In this document: in pieces, positions 1-7,516 of the stretch
How the letters are laid out: every line of letters begins with the position of its first letter
Position numbering within the stretch: the first letter of the stretch is position 1
Origin: a virus
DNA: 39,645 nucleotides
IMG/VR virus record: IMGVR_UViG_3300034072_002186
Location: 1 to 39,645 of that record
Reading direction: 5' to 3' (one strand)
Notes under the pieces: model-generated
Seen by the model: the letters and a program-made list of their open reading frames with translations, nothing else
Databases searched by the model: none
Told to the model about the DNA's origin: nothing
Made by a program: the position numbers and the translations under genes

Positions 1-1134
1 CTAGGTTTTCTGGGGTTTTGGAGCCCGGTTAGCCAACTTCCGCTTCGAGCGGTTAGCCAAATCCAGTTCGATCACGGGGTTTATCGCACGTTCTGCGAGG
101 GCTTTCCGGTTGGCGGCTTCGGTATAGACCGAAACCTGGCGGTCGCTTGTCCATCCGCCCAGTGCTTTCAGCTCCTGATTGGTCGCGCCGGATTCCGCGC
201 TGCGCCTGGTGGCTGCCTTGCGCAGGCCATGGGCCGAGCAGTGGGGCAGGCCCGCTTCGGAGCACCAGTCGCGCATCTTGTTGCCGAGGCCCGCGGCGGT
301 GAAGGGCTTGCCGTAGTCCGTCACAAGGAAGGTCTCGGTGCCGGTCACGGGCATTTTCGCGATTGCTTCGATCAGCTGGGGCGCGGCCGGGAGCCACACT
401 GTCATGCCCGATGAATTGCTGGTCTTCTCGGGCGTCACCTCGATCTGGCCGTTGACCAGGTGCTTACGCCCGAATCGAGATGCATCCCCGCGGCGCTGCG
501 CCGTCCAGAGGAATATCTCCAGTGCGAGACGCGCCTTCGTGCCGAGCTTCCAGTGTGACCGGTACTGCTCGATCTCATCGTCAGTCCAAGTGTGGAAGCC
601 ACGGCGTGGCACTGCGATGTGTGCGGCCTGGTCGACCGGGTTGGTTCTCTCGATCCGCAGCAGTTTGATGGCATAGTCGAAGAACGACTTGAGCTCGCGC
701 CGTAGGTTGCCGGCGGCGCTGGGTCCGCCGACGACGCGACCCTTTTCGGTTAGGCGCTTTTCTGCAGCCTTCATCAGGACTGCCTCGATGTGATCGAAGC
801 GCCAGTCGGTGATTTTGTACTTGCCGTACTCGGCCACGAACTTGTCGAGGATCAGGCGAGCGGTCCGCTCAGTCTGCGCATTCTTCGCGCCTCGGAAGGT
901 TGCGGATGCGAAGTACAGTCTTGCCGCCCAAGCCACCGATCCGTGAGCTGCAGGTGCGACCTGCACTGAAGGAGCATCGGCAATAAACTGCTCGAGCTCC
1001 ACCTTCCCTTCCGGCGTGTTGGGGTGCGCGACGAAGTAGCGTTGCCGCCCGCCTTTGCGCCAGCGATAGCGCCGCTTGCCGTGTCGATCGACAAAGCTGG
1101 AGACGTTAGCGGGCAGCTTTTCCTTGCGGGGCAT
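1..1134 (-). CDS. int: Phage tyrosine integrase
   Basis: A 377-aa site-specific recombinase that would integrate and excise the prophage. The C-terminal catalytic domain shows the family residues: Arg214 (TAQRRGDA), a likely Lys237, His302-x-x-Arg305 (HGLRKAA), Trp328 in the usual second-His position and the nucleophile Tyr337 (SVYTEA). Residues 65-165 look like a SAM-like core-binding domain, and the basic N-terminus could be an arm-binding segment. It is the last gene of the long minus-strand early operon and overlaps the 71-aa gene upstream by 29 bases. The window ends at its stop codon, so the attachment site, expected next to int, is outside. The function is secure; the integration target cannot be told. 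Confidence 0.95.
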   Translation of the reverse strand: MPRKEKLPANVSSFVDRHGKRRYRWRKGGRQRYFVAHPNTPEGKVELEQFIADAPSVQVAPAAHGSVAWAARLYFASATFRGAKNAQTERTARLILDKFVAEYGKYKITDWRFDHIEAVLMKAAEKRLTEKGRVVGGPSAAGNLRRELKSFFDYAIKLLRIERTNPVDQAAHIAVPRRGFHTWTDDEIEQYRSHWKLGTKARLALEIFLWTAQRRGDASRFGRKHLVNGQIEVTPEKTSNSSGMTVWLPAAPQLIEAIAKMPVTGTETFLVTDYGKPFTAAGLGNKMRDWCSEAGLPHCSAHGLRKAATRRSAESGATNQELKALGGWTSDRQVSVYTEAANRKALAERAINPVIELDLANRSKRKLANRAPKPQKT

Positions 1135-1321
1135 TGAGCAGTACTTCGTCGAGCGGGTTGGATGCAGCGGGAGCTGCCAGCGATTCGGCGTAGGCGGCCG
1201 AGAATATCACGATCTCGCCGTCCGGAGCGATGCGGATGCCGCCGACAGCGAGACCGGCTTTGGTGAAGCCTTTTACAGCTCGGGTTACGTCAGACTGTTG
1301 GAAGCGCGCTTTTGCAGTCAC
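1106..1321 (-). CDS. Small conserved hypothetical protein upstream of int
   Basis: A 71-aa protein starting at GTG. The start is fixed by a strong Shine-Dalgarno GGAGG four bases upstream and by a 4-base GTGA overlap with the stop of the methyltransferase. The first half (FQQSDVTRAVKGFTKAGL, then GIRIAPDGEIVIF) resembles a short helix-plus-strand fold often seen in alphaproteobacterial prophages next to integrase genes. The C-terminus is polar and runs 29 bases into int. Size and position would fit a recombination directionality factor (excisionase), but no winged-helix signature is clear, so that is only a guess. Confidence 0.75.
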   Translation of the reverse strand: MTAKARFQQSDVTRAVKGFTKAGLAVGGIRIAPDGEIVIFSAAYAESLAAPAASNPLDEVLLNAPQGKAAR

Positions 1322-2067
1322 GCGGCCTCCTGCTGGCTGATCTCCCACGCCTCGGTGATGCGGCGCACGGCGGTTTCGAAGTGCTTGAGGTTGTGCTCGA
1401 TGCCGGTGAAGATCCTGCCCGCCTTGATCGCGGCAACGCCGGTGCTGCCTGTGCCCATGTAGGGATCGCAGACGGTGGTACCGGCGACGTTGCGTAGGAT
1501 CTTGTCCATAAGCTGCGCGGGCTTCACCGTCGGGTGATCGAACGCGCTGGTGCGGATGGTGCCACACTGGGTCCACCGGTGCTTATCGTGGTGCTCGCCC
1601 TGGGGATGATAGCCGGGGTTCCATGCATGGATGTAGGGCTCCATGTCGGCGAGGTAGTGCTTGTTCGCCATGGGCGACGGGTTCGGCTTTATCCAGACAC
1701 CGAGCACCGCGCGATGGAAGCGTGGTCGCGCGTAGGCGAACATGTCTGCTACCAGCAGCACATCCTGCTCGCGAGTATCCTCGACCAGTTCGGGGATGAG
1801 GTCGCCCAGTTGATCGTTGTGGCAGAAGACCACCACCGCGCCGCTGCGCGACGCATCGATGATCGAACGGTCGAAGCCGCGATCGAGGCCCTCCTCCACG
1901 ATCCGGTTGGCGCCCTCGCGTGTCTTGCGGAAGGTACCACCGCCGGAATTGTCGAAGGCGTAGGGCGGATCCATGATGTCGGCGTCCATCCAGCCCAGAG
2001 TGGGCCGGATGGCATAGGCATCGCCGAGGTAAAGGCGGTGCGGGCCGATGGAGACGGGGGTGCTCAA
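1318..2067 (-). CDS. Beta-class DNA N-methyltransferase
   Basis: A 249-aa amino-methyltransferase acting on adenine N6 or cytosine N4 in DNA. The catalytic motif IV (DPPY, residues 33-36) comes first. The HPTVKP element (178-183) and the SAM-binding motif DPYMGTGSTG (201-210) come at the C-terminal end. This order defines the beta class, as in CcrM and many phage enzymes. The start is TTG, preceded by AAGGGAG, and overlaps the previous stop as TTGA. There is no restriction endonuclease beside it, so it is an orphan phage enzyme, probably used for self-protection against host restriction or for regulation. The target sequence is unknown. Confidence 0.9.
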   Translation of the reverse strand: MSTPVSIGPHRLYLGDAYAIRPTLGWMDADIMDPPYAFDNSGGGTFRKTREGANRIVEEGLDRGFDRSIIDASRSGAVVVFCHNDQLGDLIPELVEDTREQDVLLVADMFAYARPRFHRAVLGVWIKPNPSPMANKHYLADMEPYIHAWNPGYHPQGEHHDKHRWTQCGTIRTSAFDHPTVKPAQLMDKILRNVAGTTVCDPYMGTGSTGVAAIKAGRIFTGIEHNLKHFETAVRRITEAWEISQQEAA

Positions 2068-2354
2068 AGGATTTCTCCCTTTGCGCGTCGGCGGGTGGCC
2101 TCGATCCGGTCGGACAGCGGGAACATGTGGAAGGGCAGCGCATGCTTAAGCGGTGCGATCGCGCCGGGACCGTGGTGGCGATAGAAGCGCGACAGCGAGG
2201 GCAGCGATCCACCCATCGCCATCCAGAAATCCAGATCGCGCATGCGGGGGCGGAATCGTGCGGTGCGTTTCTTGTGGCCGGGACGGGACTGCTCGATCCG
2301 ACAAAAGAGCCGGTTGTGGCGGACCACTTGCGGATGATCGGGGGTCGGAAACAT
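2064..2354 (-). CDS. Hypothetical protein
   Basis: A 96-aa basic protein with no family I recognise. The start ATG overlaps the stop of the DUF5131 gene as TGATG, and its own stop overlaps the methyltransferase start, so translational coupling supports it on both sides. It is rich in Arg, His and Pro, with an aromatic middle (DLDFWMAMGG, then SRFYRHHG). No membrane segment or metal motif is evident. An in-frame extension upstream would overlap the DUF5131 gene and is less likely. Confidence 0.7.
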   Translation of the reverse strand: MFPTPDHPQVVRHNRLFCRIEQSRPGHKKRTARFRPRMRDLDFWMAMGGSLPSLSRFYRHHGPGAIAPLKHALPFHMFPLSDRIEATRRRAKGEIL

Positions 2355-3424
2355 CAGACTGCCCCTCCCGGAAAGCCGTCGTGCTCTTGACCATGGAGGC
2401 GACGGCCGGCAGCCTTCTTGCCTACTTTGCGGAAAGCGTATCCGGTGCTGACCACACCTTCGGCATGGATCGGCAGGTACTCGCCCCACTGCTTGAAGTG
2501 GAAAGGAACTCCGGCGGCTTCGCATTGGTCGCGCAGGCGGATCAGCCAATCAGGGTGCATCGGGCGGGCACTGGGACCGCTTTCGCCGCCTGCGATTACC
2601 CAGTCGATCGGGCTGTAGTACCCTTTCTCACCGAAGCCGGGGCTTGGCTGCTCTTCGCCGAGCCAACCTTCCCATGTTCCGTCGAGCAAATCCTCGCCCC
2701 AATAATGGCCCGTCAATGAGTTGAGGCTTGAGCGGGTCTCGGTCCAAGTCCGGTCACCCAGTTTGAACGGCGCATCCTTGGTGCTGTGGAAGCACTCCTG
2801 CGCGCCGGCCTCCATGATGCGGGTCAGATCGACCGGCCCGAGCAGCGGCTCGCAGGAGAGGAAGCGGACGACGGCGGGGGTGGCGAGCAGATCGGGGATG
2901 CGCTCGTCGGCGCGGGTCTGGTCCTCGACGCTGACGCCCAGCCAGACGTTGCGCAAAGGCTGGTGAATCTTCACGCTGCCGTCAGTCGGTAGATCGTAGA
3001 ATGCCGCGATGCTGTCGGGCAACCGTGTGCGTGAAGTCACGTACTCGCGCATCCGAGCAGCTCGCTTGGTCAAGATCATGTGCGTGTGCTGCGGGGTCGC
3101 CTTGGCGACGGCGAAGATGCGGTCGATCCACTCGTCGGGGACGTTCTCGTGGAAGGTGTCGCCGTGGGCGTTCCAGAAGATGCGGCGCGGCTTTTTCCAG
3201 GAAAGAGGCTGCAGCAGTGCGGGTTCGTGCAGGCGGACCTCGCCGGTCCAGACGGGACCGGCCTTGCTCTCGATCGTGAGGCCCTTGCGGGTGAGATGGT
3301 TGCGCATGCGGGTGCCTGCCAGCTTCATGGCATAGCAGTTCGTGCAACCGGGGCTGGTGACGGTGCAGCCGTTGATGGCGTTGACCGTGGCATCGGCCCA
3401 TTCGATCTTCGTTTTGTCGGCCAT
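2354..3424 (-). CDS. DUF5131 (phage Gp37/Gp68 family) protein
   Basis: A 356-aa protein of the phage Gp37/Gp68 family (PF07505, DUF5131). The N-terminus shows the family hallmark: KIEWADATVNAINGC followed by Cys20-x6-Cys27-x2-Cys30-Tyr. This three-cysteine cluster has been compared with radical-SAM iron-sulfur sites. Further family features are FWNAHGDTFHE, the MILTKR strand and GGESGPSARPMHPDW near residues 280-300. The biochemical role is unknown. The family often travels in phages and mobile islands beside DNA-modifying enzymes, as here, with methyltransferases on both sides. It is coupled to both neighbours by 1-base TGATG overlaps. Confidence 0.88.
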   Translation of the reverse strand: MADKTKIEWADATVNAINGCTVTSPGCTNCYAMKLAGTRMRNHLTRKGLTIESKAGPVWTGEVRLHEPALLQPLSWKKPRRIFWNAHGDTFHENVPDEWIDRIFAVAKATPQHTHMILTKRAARMREYVTSRTRLPDSIAAFYDLPTDGSVKIHQPLRNVWLGVSVEDQTRADERIPDLLATPAVVRFLSCEPLLGPVDLTRIMEAGAQECFHSTKDAPFKLGDRTWTETRSSLNSLTGHYWGEDLLDGTWEGWLGEEQPSPGFGEKGYYSPIDWVIAGGESGPSARPMHPDWLIRLRDQCEAAGVPFHFKQWGEYLPIHAEGVVSTGYAFRKVGKKAAGRRLHGQEHDGFPGGAV

Positions 3425-3717
3425 CAGCGGCCTCCCTTGGGTTGGCCGTAGCCCATGCCGGTGAGTGCCTTGGCGACGAGGTTCCAGACGTGTTCGCGCA
3501 GGCGGGCGTGGCCGAGGACGCGGCCTTCGCGCTGGGTGCCGGTGCTGCTCATGGTGAGCAGCGCGCGATCGAGCGCTTCTTCGGAGCGACCGCGCAGGGT
3601 GCGGCAGCGATAGTCGCCCGATTGGTTGGTGCCGCCGATGTTGTCGATCACCATGCGGGCGAGTTCGGATTTCTGGCCGCTCACAGCGGACCAGAGTTCG
3701 ACGCGGATAACGATCAT
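3424..3717 (-). CDS. Hypothetical protein
   Basis: A 97-aa protein starting MIVIRVELW. The start is fixed by an ATGA overlap with the C5-methyltransferase-like gene. Visible elements are an N-terminal beta strand, a conserved-looking IDNIGGTNQSGDYRCRTLRG segment and a C-terminal amphipathic helix (HVWNLVAKALTGMG). Proteins like it occur in alphaproteobacterial prophages, but I know no function. The stop overlaps the DUF5131 start codon. Confidence 0.75.
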   Translation of the reverse strand: MIVIRVELWSAVSGQKSELARMVIDNIGGTNQSGDYRCRTLRGRSEEALDRALLTMSSTGTQREGRVLGHARLREHVWNLVAKALTGMGYGQPKGGR

Positions 3718-4376
3718 GCTGCTCGCGCTCCTCGCGCTTGTTCTAGGGTTTGGCCCCACTGCTGGGCGCATGCGGCGGCTAGGCCGGGGAAGGTTTCGCT
3801 GCGCAGGCGGGCGCGCTCGGGGCCGGGGGGCATGCGGTGGACGCGGCTCCATGCCTTGTGCTCGGGGGTGCCTTTTGCCGGCGGTGTGAGGCGGTTGGTG
3901 GGCACAAGCTCCGGCAGGTTGAGCAGCTCGAAGCCGGTGGCCTTGAAGAACGGGTCTCCGAACCACCATGGCTGCACAAACTGGGTCTTGCCGCGTCCGG
4001 TGAGGCGGATTGCCTCGCGGTGCATGACGGGGTTCTCGATCGCTTTGCACTCGATCGGCGCATCACGGCAGGTGCGGTAGAAGTCCGCTGCCTGATCGAG
4101 TTCTAGCCATCGCGCCTCGTCGCGCCCGTTCACCCGCTTGCCCCCGATGTAGAGCCAGCGGACGCCGGAGTTGCAAAGTATCGTGCACGGTGGGTGCATC
4201 ACCGCTAGCAGATCCCAGCCACCGTCGAGGTGATTGCGCAGATCGTCGCGAATATGGCGATTGCTGCCATCGTCAGACGGTTCAAGGTCGCAGGACCAGG
4301 CATCGAAGCCCAGCGCGAGGAACGCTCTGCGCATGATGCCAGAGCGTTCGCAACCGATGAGGACGCGCCCGGTCAT
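3714..4376 (-). CDS. C5 cytosine methyltransferase-like protein
   Basis: A 220-aa Rossmann-type protein related to DNA cytosine-C5 methyltransferases. It has the motif I-like start RVLIGCERSGIMRRAF, an acidic motif II-like CDLEPSD (29-35), the motif IV-like HPPCT with Cys64, and a motif VI-like ENP (114-116). True C5 enzymes use PC and ENV and are usually longer than 300 aa with a target-recognition domain, which is missing here. It may be a minimal methyltransferase, a base-modifying relative or an inactive decoy. It is coupled by ATGA overlaps at both ends. The fold call is good; activity is unproven. Confidence 0.75.
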   Translation of the reverse strand: MTGRVLIGCERSGIMRRAFLALGFDAWSCDLEPSDDGSNRHIRDDLRNHLDGGWDLLAVMHPPCTILCNSGVRWLYIGGKRVNGRDEARWLELDQAADFYRTCRDAPIECKAIENPVMHREAIRLTGRGKTQFVQPWWFGDPFFKATGFELLNLPELVPTNRLTPPAKGTPEHKAWSRVHRMPPGPERARLRSETFPGLAAACAQQWGQTLEQARGARAA

Positions 4377-4618
4377 TGTTCGGCTCCGATCAGTCGGCCA
4401 ATTTCGTCGGCGGCGTCGATCAGGAGAGCAGCGGCGCGGATCGCTTGCTCCCGCACAGTGCGCAGCACTTCGCCTGCCGCCGCGCTCTTGGCGAGATCGG
4501 CCGCGAATTCCAACTTGGCCTCCCAGCCATCAGCAAGGGACCATCCGGCGGCTTCGCGTTCGATCAGATCGAGCACCTCGTGCTGGGTGGGCGTCACGCC
4601 TTGACGAAGCTCGGTCAT
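4373..4618 (-). CDS. Hypothetical small helical protein
   Basis: An 81-aa, mostly alpha-helical acidic protein starting MTELRQGVTPTQHEVLDLIERE. The ATG overlaps the upstream stop (ATGA), and its own stop overlaps the next start. An upstream in-frame extension exists but would run into the previous gene. The Ala-rich helices at residues 33-75 could form a small bundle. No known family was recognised. Confidence 0.68.
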   Translation of the reverse strand: MTELRQGVTPTQHEVLDLIEREAAGWSLADGWEAKLEFAADLAKSAAAGEVLRTVREQAIRAAALLIDAADEIGRLIGAEQ

Positions 4619-5064
4619 TTCGCGCCTCCCAGTGCTTCGAGGGCGTGGATCAGCGACCATCCCGCCCGAGTAAGGCGGACGTACCCGTTATACGGATGCA
4701 GAAGCCCTAGTCCGGTGCCGGGGCGGCGTTGTTCTTCGCCCCGGCGGTGGGATCCGAGACGGCGGTATGCCAGATAGGCGCTACGCGATTTGGGCCAGAA
4801 CAGCCCCGAGCAATACTTGAGTTGCGGGGCGCGCCCGTCACCAGCAGATGCTGCAGCGCGCTCGGCGCGTGCGACGGCCTTGAGGAGATCGATCTCCTGC
4901 ACCGTGAGCGCAGGCTCCTCGAAGCCCTCGTAAAGCTGCGCACAATTGACGGCCCGCACAACGTCCGCGCTGTACGAGTATCCGAGAGCGACCTTGATTT
5001 CCGGATTGCTCTTGCCCTTCCGGAATAGCTTGAGGGCTTTCCGGGCGGTGTCGAGATAGGTCAT
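4615..5064 (-). CDS. Hypothetical protein with HTH-like N-terminus
   Basis: A 149-aa protein. The first 40 residues (ARKALKLFRKGKSNPEIKVALGYSYSADVVRAV) resemble a helix-turn-helix in which a repeated unit is scanned by a recognition helix. The C-terminal part contains RLTRAGWSLIHALEALGG, again winged-helix-like, so the protein could be a small DNA-binding regulator. No named family is certain. It is coupled by 4-base overlaps to the ASCH gene upstream and the 81-aa gene downstream. Confidence 0.7.
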   Translation of the reverse strand: MTYLDTARKALKLFRKGKSNPEIKVALGYSYSADVVRAVNCAQLYEGFEEPALTVQEIDLLKAVARAERAAASAGDGRAPQLKYCSGLFWPKSRSAYLAYRRLGSHRRGEEQRRPGTGLGLLHPYNGYVRLTRAGWSLIHALEALGGAK

Positions 5065-5570
5065 GCCGCGCCTCCGATCAGCTGGTCAGTTTCGGGCCAA
5101 TTCCAGAAGCCTTGGGCGCCACGCATCGGAATAGGGCTGTCCCACGCTTCGATATCGAGCATGGGCCAGCCCCAGTTAGCATGGGTGTCGCGGTCGCTGT
5201 CGTTGGCGCGGGGGACGCCGAATTCCTCGGCGATCTCGGTGCCAAGGCGCGGCTCACCGATCACCGCGGTGCCGATGCCGGCGGACATGGGCAGCTCGCG
5301 CCCGAATGCGCGGTTTAGGACTGGGACTGCCTTTTCGTGGATAAGGCACGTTTCTGCAGCGGCCAGCGCCAAGTCACGAGACTTGTCGCGAAGTGCGAGG
5401 ACGTTGAACAGCAGGGTCAGTTCCTCGCCGTTGATCTTCTTTGCGGCGGCGTGGATGACGATGCGCTGGCCGATCAGCGAGCGCGGCGCGCGCCAGCCCC
5501 GGAACTCGTAGGGCTTTGCTCCGGCGATGATCAGGCTGGCCCATGGCTGCCAGATGGTGAGCGCCTTCAT
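5061..5570 (-). CDS. ASCH domain protein
   Basis: A 169-aa ASCH (ASC-1 homology) protein, a PUA-like beta-barrel thought to bind RNA or modified nucleotides. The start ALTIWQPWASLIIAGAKPYEFRGW is typical: the WQPWA strand followed by the K-x-x-E-x-R pocket at about residues 19-24. RIVIHAAAK at about residues 39-47 continues the fold. Bacterial and phage ASCH proteins include YqfB-type amidohydrolases acting on N4-acetylcytidine, but activity here is unknown. The ATG overlaps the upstream stop by ATGA. The fold assignment is firm. Confidence 0.87.
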   Translation of the reverse strand: MKALTIWQPWASLIIAGAKPYEFRGWRAPRSLIGQRIVIHAAAKKINGEELTLLFNVLALRDKSRDLALAAAETCLIHEKAVPVLNRAFGRELPMSAGIGTAVIGEPRLGTEIAEEFGVPRANDSDRDTHANWGWPMLDIEAWDSPIPMRGAQGFWNWPETDQLIGGAA

Positions 5571-5809
5571 GCCGCACCGCCTTCCTCGGCGGGGGCCGGT
5601 TCGTAGCGGGTGCCGCAAAACGGGCAGAAGGTGTGGGCGAATAGCCGGGGTTGCTTGCTCCGCGTCTCCCGCTTCCCGTTGTCCCTACGTTCGAGCGCAG
5701 TGTACGTTTGAGCCGTCATCGTGTTGTGCTTGCGCGAGAAGCAAATGGTGATGTCGAGCTTATGCTCGGGCAGTTTGCTCTCGATCTCAGTAATGCATTC
5801 GCAGGTCAT
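5567..5809 (-). CDS. Small zinc-ribbon-like protein
   Basis: An 80-aa protein with a Cys pair near the N-terminus (TCEC, residues 2-5) and a CPFCG knuckle near residue 62, which together could bind zinc. The middle is basic and charged. The ATG is set by an ATGA overlap with the upstream HTH gene, and the stop overlaps the ASCH start. Function unknown; a nucleic-acid or protein adaptor role would fit. Confidence 0.7.
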   Translation of the reverse strand: MTCECITEIESKLPEHKLDITICFSRKHNTMTAQTYTALERRDNGKRETRSKQPRLFAHTFCPFCGTRYEPAPAEEGGAA

Positions 5810-6030
5810 GCCACCGCTCCCGTCTGGATGTTTGCGAGGATTGCGCGGCGCAGGAGGGCGGAGCCTTCGGCCATGGCCCTGCAGTGCAGGCGGGTTCCGC
5901 GATCGTGATAGGTCTCGATGATCTGCGAGACGCGGGCGAAGGTGAGGCCGGTGGTCGCGGCGATCTGGCGGGCCGTGGCGCCGCCGTCCCATTGCGCAAG
6001 CACGGTGCTTTCGGTCTTGGTCAGGGCCAT
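5806..6030 (-). CDS. Helix-turn-helix protein
   Basis: A 74-aa protein whose first 45 residues form a convincing helix-turn-helix: ALTKTESTVLAQWDGGATARQIAATTGLTFARVSQIIETY, with the turn at TTGL and SQII in the recognition helix. It resembles sigma-70 region 4-like and LuxR-like DNA-binding modules. It lies directly downstream of a LuxR-type gene, overlapping its stop by TGATG, so the two may be co-produced regulators of phage or host genes. The target is unknown. Confidence 0.78.
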   Translation of the reverse strand: MALTKTESTVLAQWDGGATARQIAATTGLTFARVSQIIETYHDRGTRLHCRAMAEGSALLRRAILANIQTGAVA

Positions 6031-6305
6031 CAGTTGAGCCCTCCGATCGCCACGCAATCGCACTGCCGTGCCTGCGCCTCGGCCAATTGCTGCTCGAGCT
6101 CACGCACCCTCGCTTCCAGGACGATGGTAACGGCATGAATGCTGCTCTTCGCGCCGATGCGGCGCAGCACGTGCATGCGGTGGATTTCGACCGTGCGCGG
6201 GCTGATGCCGAGATCGCGGGCGATCTCCTTGTTGCTGCTGCCGGTGCAGAGCCTTTCGAGAACCTGATGCTCGCGGGTTCCTTCGCGGGGTAGATTGAGA
6301 GACAT
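6030..6305 (-). CDS. LuxR/GerE-type HTH regulator
   Basis: A 91-aa protein made almost only of a LuxR C-terminal helix-turn-helix (GerE family) plus a coiled tail. EHQVLERLCTGSSNKEIA, DLGISPRTVEIH and HRMHVLRRIGAKS carry the usual NKEIA, S-x-R-TV-x-x-H and K-x-G positions. Residues 62-80 (LEARVRELEQQLAEAQ) suggest a short dimerising coiled coil. There is no receiver or ligand-binding domain, so activity is probably set by synthesis alone. A weak AAAGG lies upstream of the ATG. It is one of at least two small DNA-binding proteins in the early operon. Confidence 0.85.
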   Translation of the reverse strand: MSLNLPREGTREHQVLERLCTGSSNKEIARDLGISPRTVEIHRMHVLRRIGAKSSIHAVTIVLEARVRELEQQLAEAQARQCDCVAIGGLN

Positions 6306-6329
6306 TTGCGGGGCCTTTCGTTGGTGAGG

Positions 6330-6581
6330 TCAGTCGCGCTGCCACCAGAGCTCGGGGCTCTGCTGGTCAGCGGCGGGGGTGGCGTGGGAGCGCGCCTGGG
6401 CGCGGCTGTTGATGCGAGCCTGCAAGCGGGCGTTGGTCTCGTTCCAGCGGGCCGAGGCGGCGCGGGAGGCGATGCGAGCGCGGGCTTCGAGGACGCTGCA
6501 GCCTTCGGCGCGGGCGAGTTCCATCTCGGCACGGTGGGCGCGCAGGCGATCTGCAAGCGGCGGTCGCTTGGCGTGGCTCAT
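6330..6581 (-). CDS. Hypothetical Arg/Ala-rich helical protein
   Basis: An 83-aa basic protein starting MSHAKRPPLADRLRAHRAEMEL. It is dominated by Arg, Ala and Glu and is predicted to be almost entirely helical. The start ATG overlaps the stop of a 33-aa membrane peptide as ATGA, which decides it over a longer in-frame extension. A DNA- or RNA-binding role is possible from its charge. No family was recognised. Confidence 0.65.
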   Translation of the reverse strand: MSHAKRPPLADRLRAHRAEMELARAEGCSVLEARARIASRAASARWNETNARLQARINSRAQARSHATPAADQQSPELWWQRD

Positions 6582-6679
6582 CGCGTCACCTGTTCGATCA
6601 GGCCGAGCAGGCAACCTGCGCAGGCCGCGACAGCCAAGCCAAGCGCATCGCGGGCGATGGGGTGAAGGCGCGCCCACAT
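6578..6679 (-). CDS. 33-aa single-span membrane peptide
   Basis: A 33-aa gene overlooked by size cutoffs. Its ATG overlaps the upstream stop (TGATG) and its TGA overlaps the next ATG (ATGA), the same coupling as every other gene of the operon. A basic start (MWARLHPIARD) leads into one hydrophobic span (ALGLAVAACAGCLLGLI) and a short polar tail EQVTR. The GLIEQ ending matches the 30-aa membrane peptide in the lysis cassette at 29200-29292. Possible roles are a small holin, antiholin or exclusion peptide; none is proven. Confidence 0.62.
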   Translation of the reverse strand: MWARLHPIARDALGLAVAACAGCLLGLIEQVTR

Positions 6680-7182
6680 CAGGCGGCTTCCTTCTGCGCT
6701 GGCTCACCCTTGGCCATTTCTGCACGGATTTCGCGGGTCAGGCGGGTGAAGCGGTGGACTGCCGGTGCGCCGTGATCGAGGCGTTCGAGGTGCCAGCGCA
6801 TCGCCTGCAGCAGGTGCGACTGTCGGAACACGGCGTGCTGGCGGTTGCCACGACGCAGCTCGGTGCCGACCCGCTCAAGCGCCAGGTCAATCGCGCCGAG
6901 GCGCTGGTCGAGCGAGCCGACCGGCGGAAGCTCGCCGCTGCCATCGACGATCCAGCGCCACTCGGCCTCGATCAGTTCCCAGGCGGCGATGTCCTCCTCG
7001 GCCTCGGCCTGCGTCATGGCGCCGCGCTCGACCAGCTTGGGATAGCCTTCGCGGCGGCGCTGCAGCGCTCCCTTGGCCTGTTCGAGCAGGGCGTCGTAGT
7101 CCCAAGCGTAAAGCGGGGTTTCGGGCCACAGTTCGAGGATCGAAGGATCGCCGACGATCACGATCTCACCGGAGCGCGACAT
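6679..7182 (-). CDS. Hypothetical protein
   Basis: A 167-aa protein starting MSRSGEIVIVGDPSILELWP. The ATG overlaps the preceding stop as TGATG. The N-terminal third carries a GEIVIVGDPSILELWPETPLY strand-loop segment. The rest is helical and charged, with a likely coiled region (SLDQRLGAIDLALERVGTEL) and a C-terminal RFTRLTREIRAEMAKG helix. No motif points to a catalytic role. It is a conserved type of early prophage gene, but I cannot name it. Confidence 0.72.
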   Translation of the reverse strand: MSRSGEIVIVGDPSILELWPETPLYAWDYDALLEQAKGALQRRREGYPKLVERGAMTQAEAEEDIAAWELIEAEWRWIVDGSGELPPVGSLDQRLGAIDLALERVGTELRRGNRQHAVFRQSHLLQAMRWHLERLDHGAPAVHRFTRLTREIRAEMAKGEPAQKEAA

Positions 7183-7505
7183 CACGCGGCCCTCTGCTGG
7201 GCAGCGATCAGCTGGTTGACGTTGCTGACCCACGCCGCAGTTTCGGGCGTGCCCTTGGGCATCAGCTTCGCGCCTTCGCGCAGCAACTCGAGCACTTCGC
7301 CGCGCAGGCGCACCTTGTCGGTCAGGGGAGCGGTCTTGATCTTGCGGTCGGAGATGCCGAGGCGGGTGCAATCGGCACACCAGACCGCGCCGGGGCGCTG
7401 GGTCCAGCCAACCGGAATCTTGCTGTCGTGGCTCTGGTGGACGGTTTCGCAGCGCGAGCATTCGAAGCTGGCGACTTGCGGGAGAGAGGCAGGTTTACGC
7501 TTCAT
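7182..7505 (-). CDS. Zinc-finger-like hypothetical protein
   Basis: A 107-aa protein with two Cys pairs, Cys16-x2-Cys19 (CSRC) and Cys43-x2-Cys46 (CADC), spaced like a zinc ribbon. A basic N-terminus (MKRKPASLP) precedes them and a helical tail follows. It lies 11 bases after the primase-helicase gene, so it may assist replication or bind DNA, but that is inference from position. Its stop overlaps the next ATG. Confidence 0.75.
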   Translation of the reverse strand: MKRKPASLPQVASFECSRCETVHQSHDSKIPVGWTQRPGAVWCADCTRLGISDRKIKTAPLTDKVRLRGEVLELLREGAKLMPKGTPETAAWVSNVNQLIAAQQRAA

Positions 7506-7516
7506 GGCAGTGCCTT

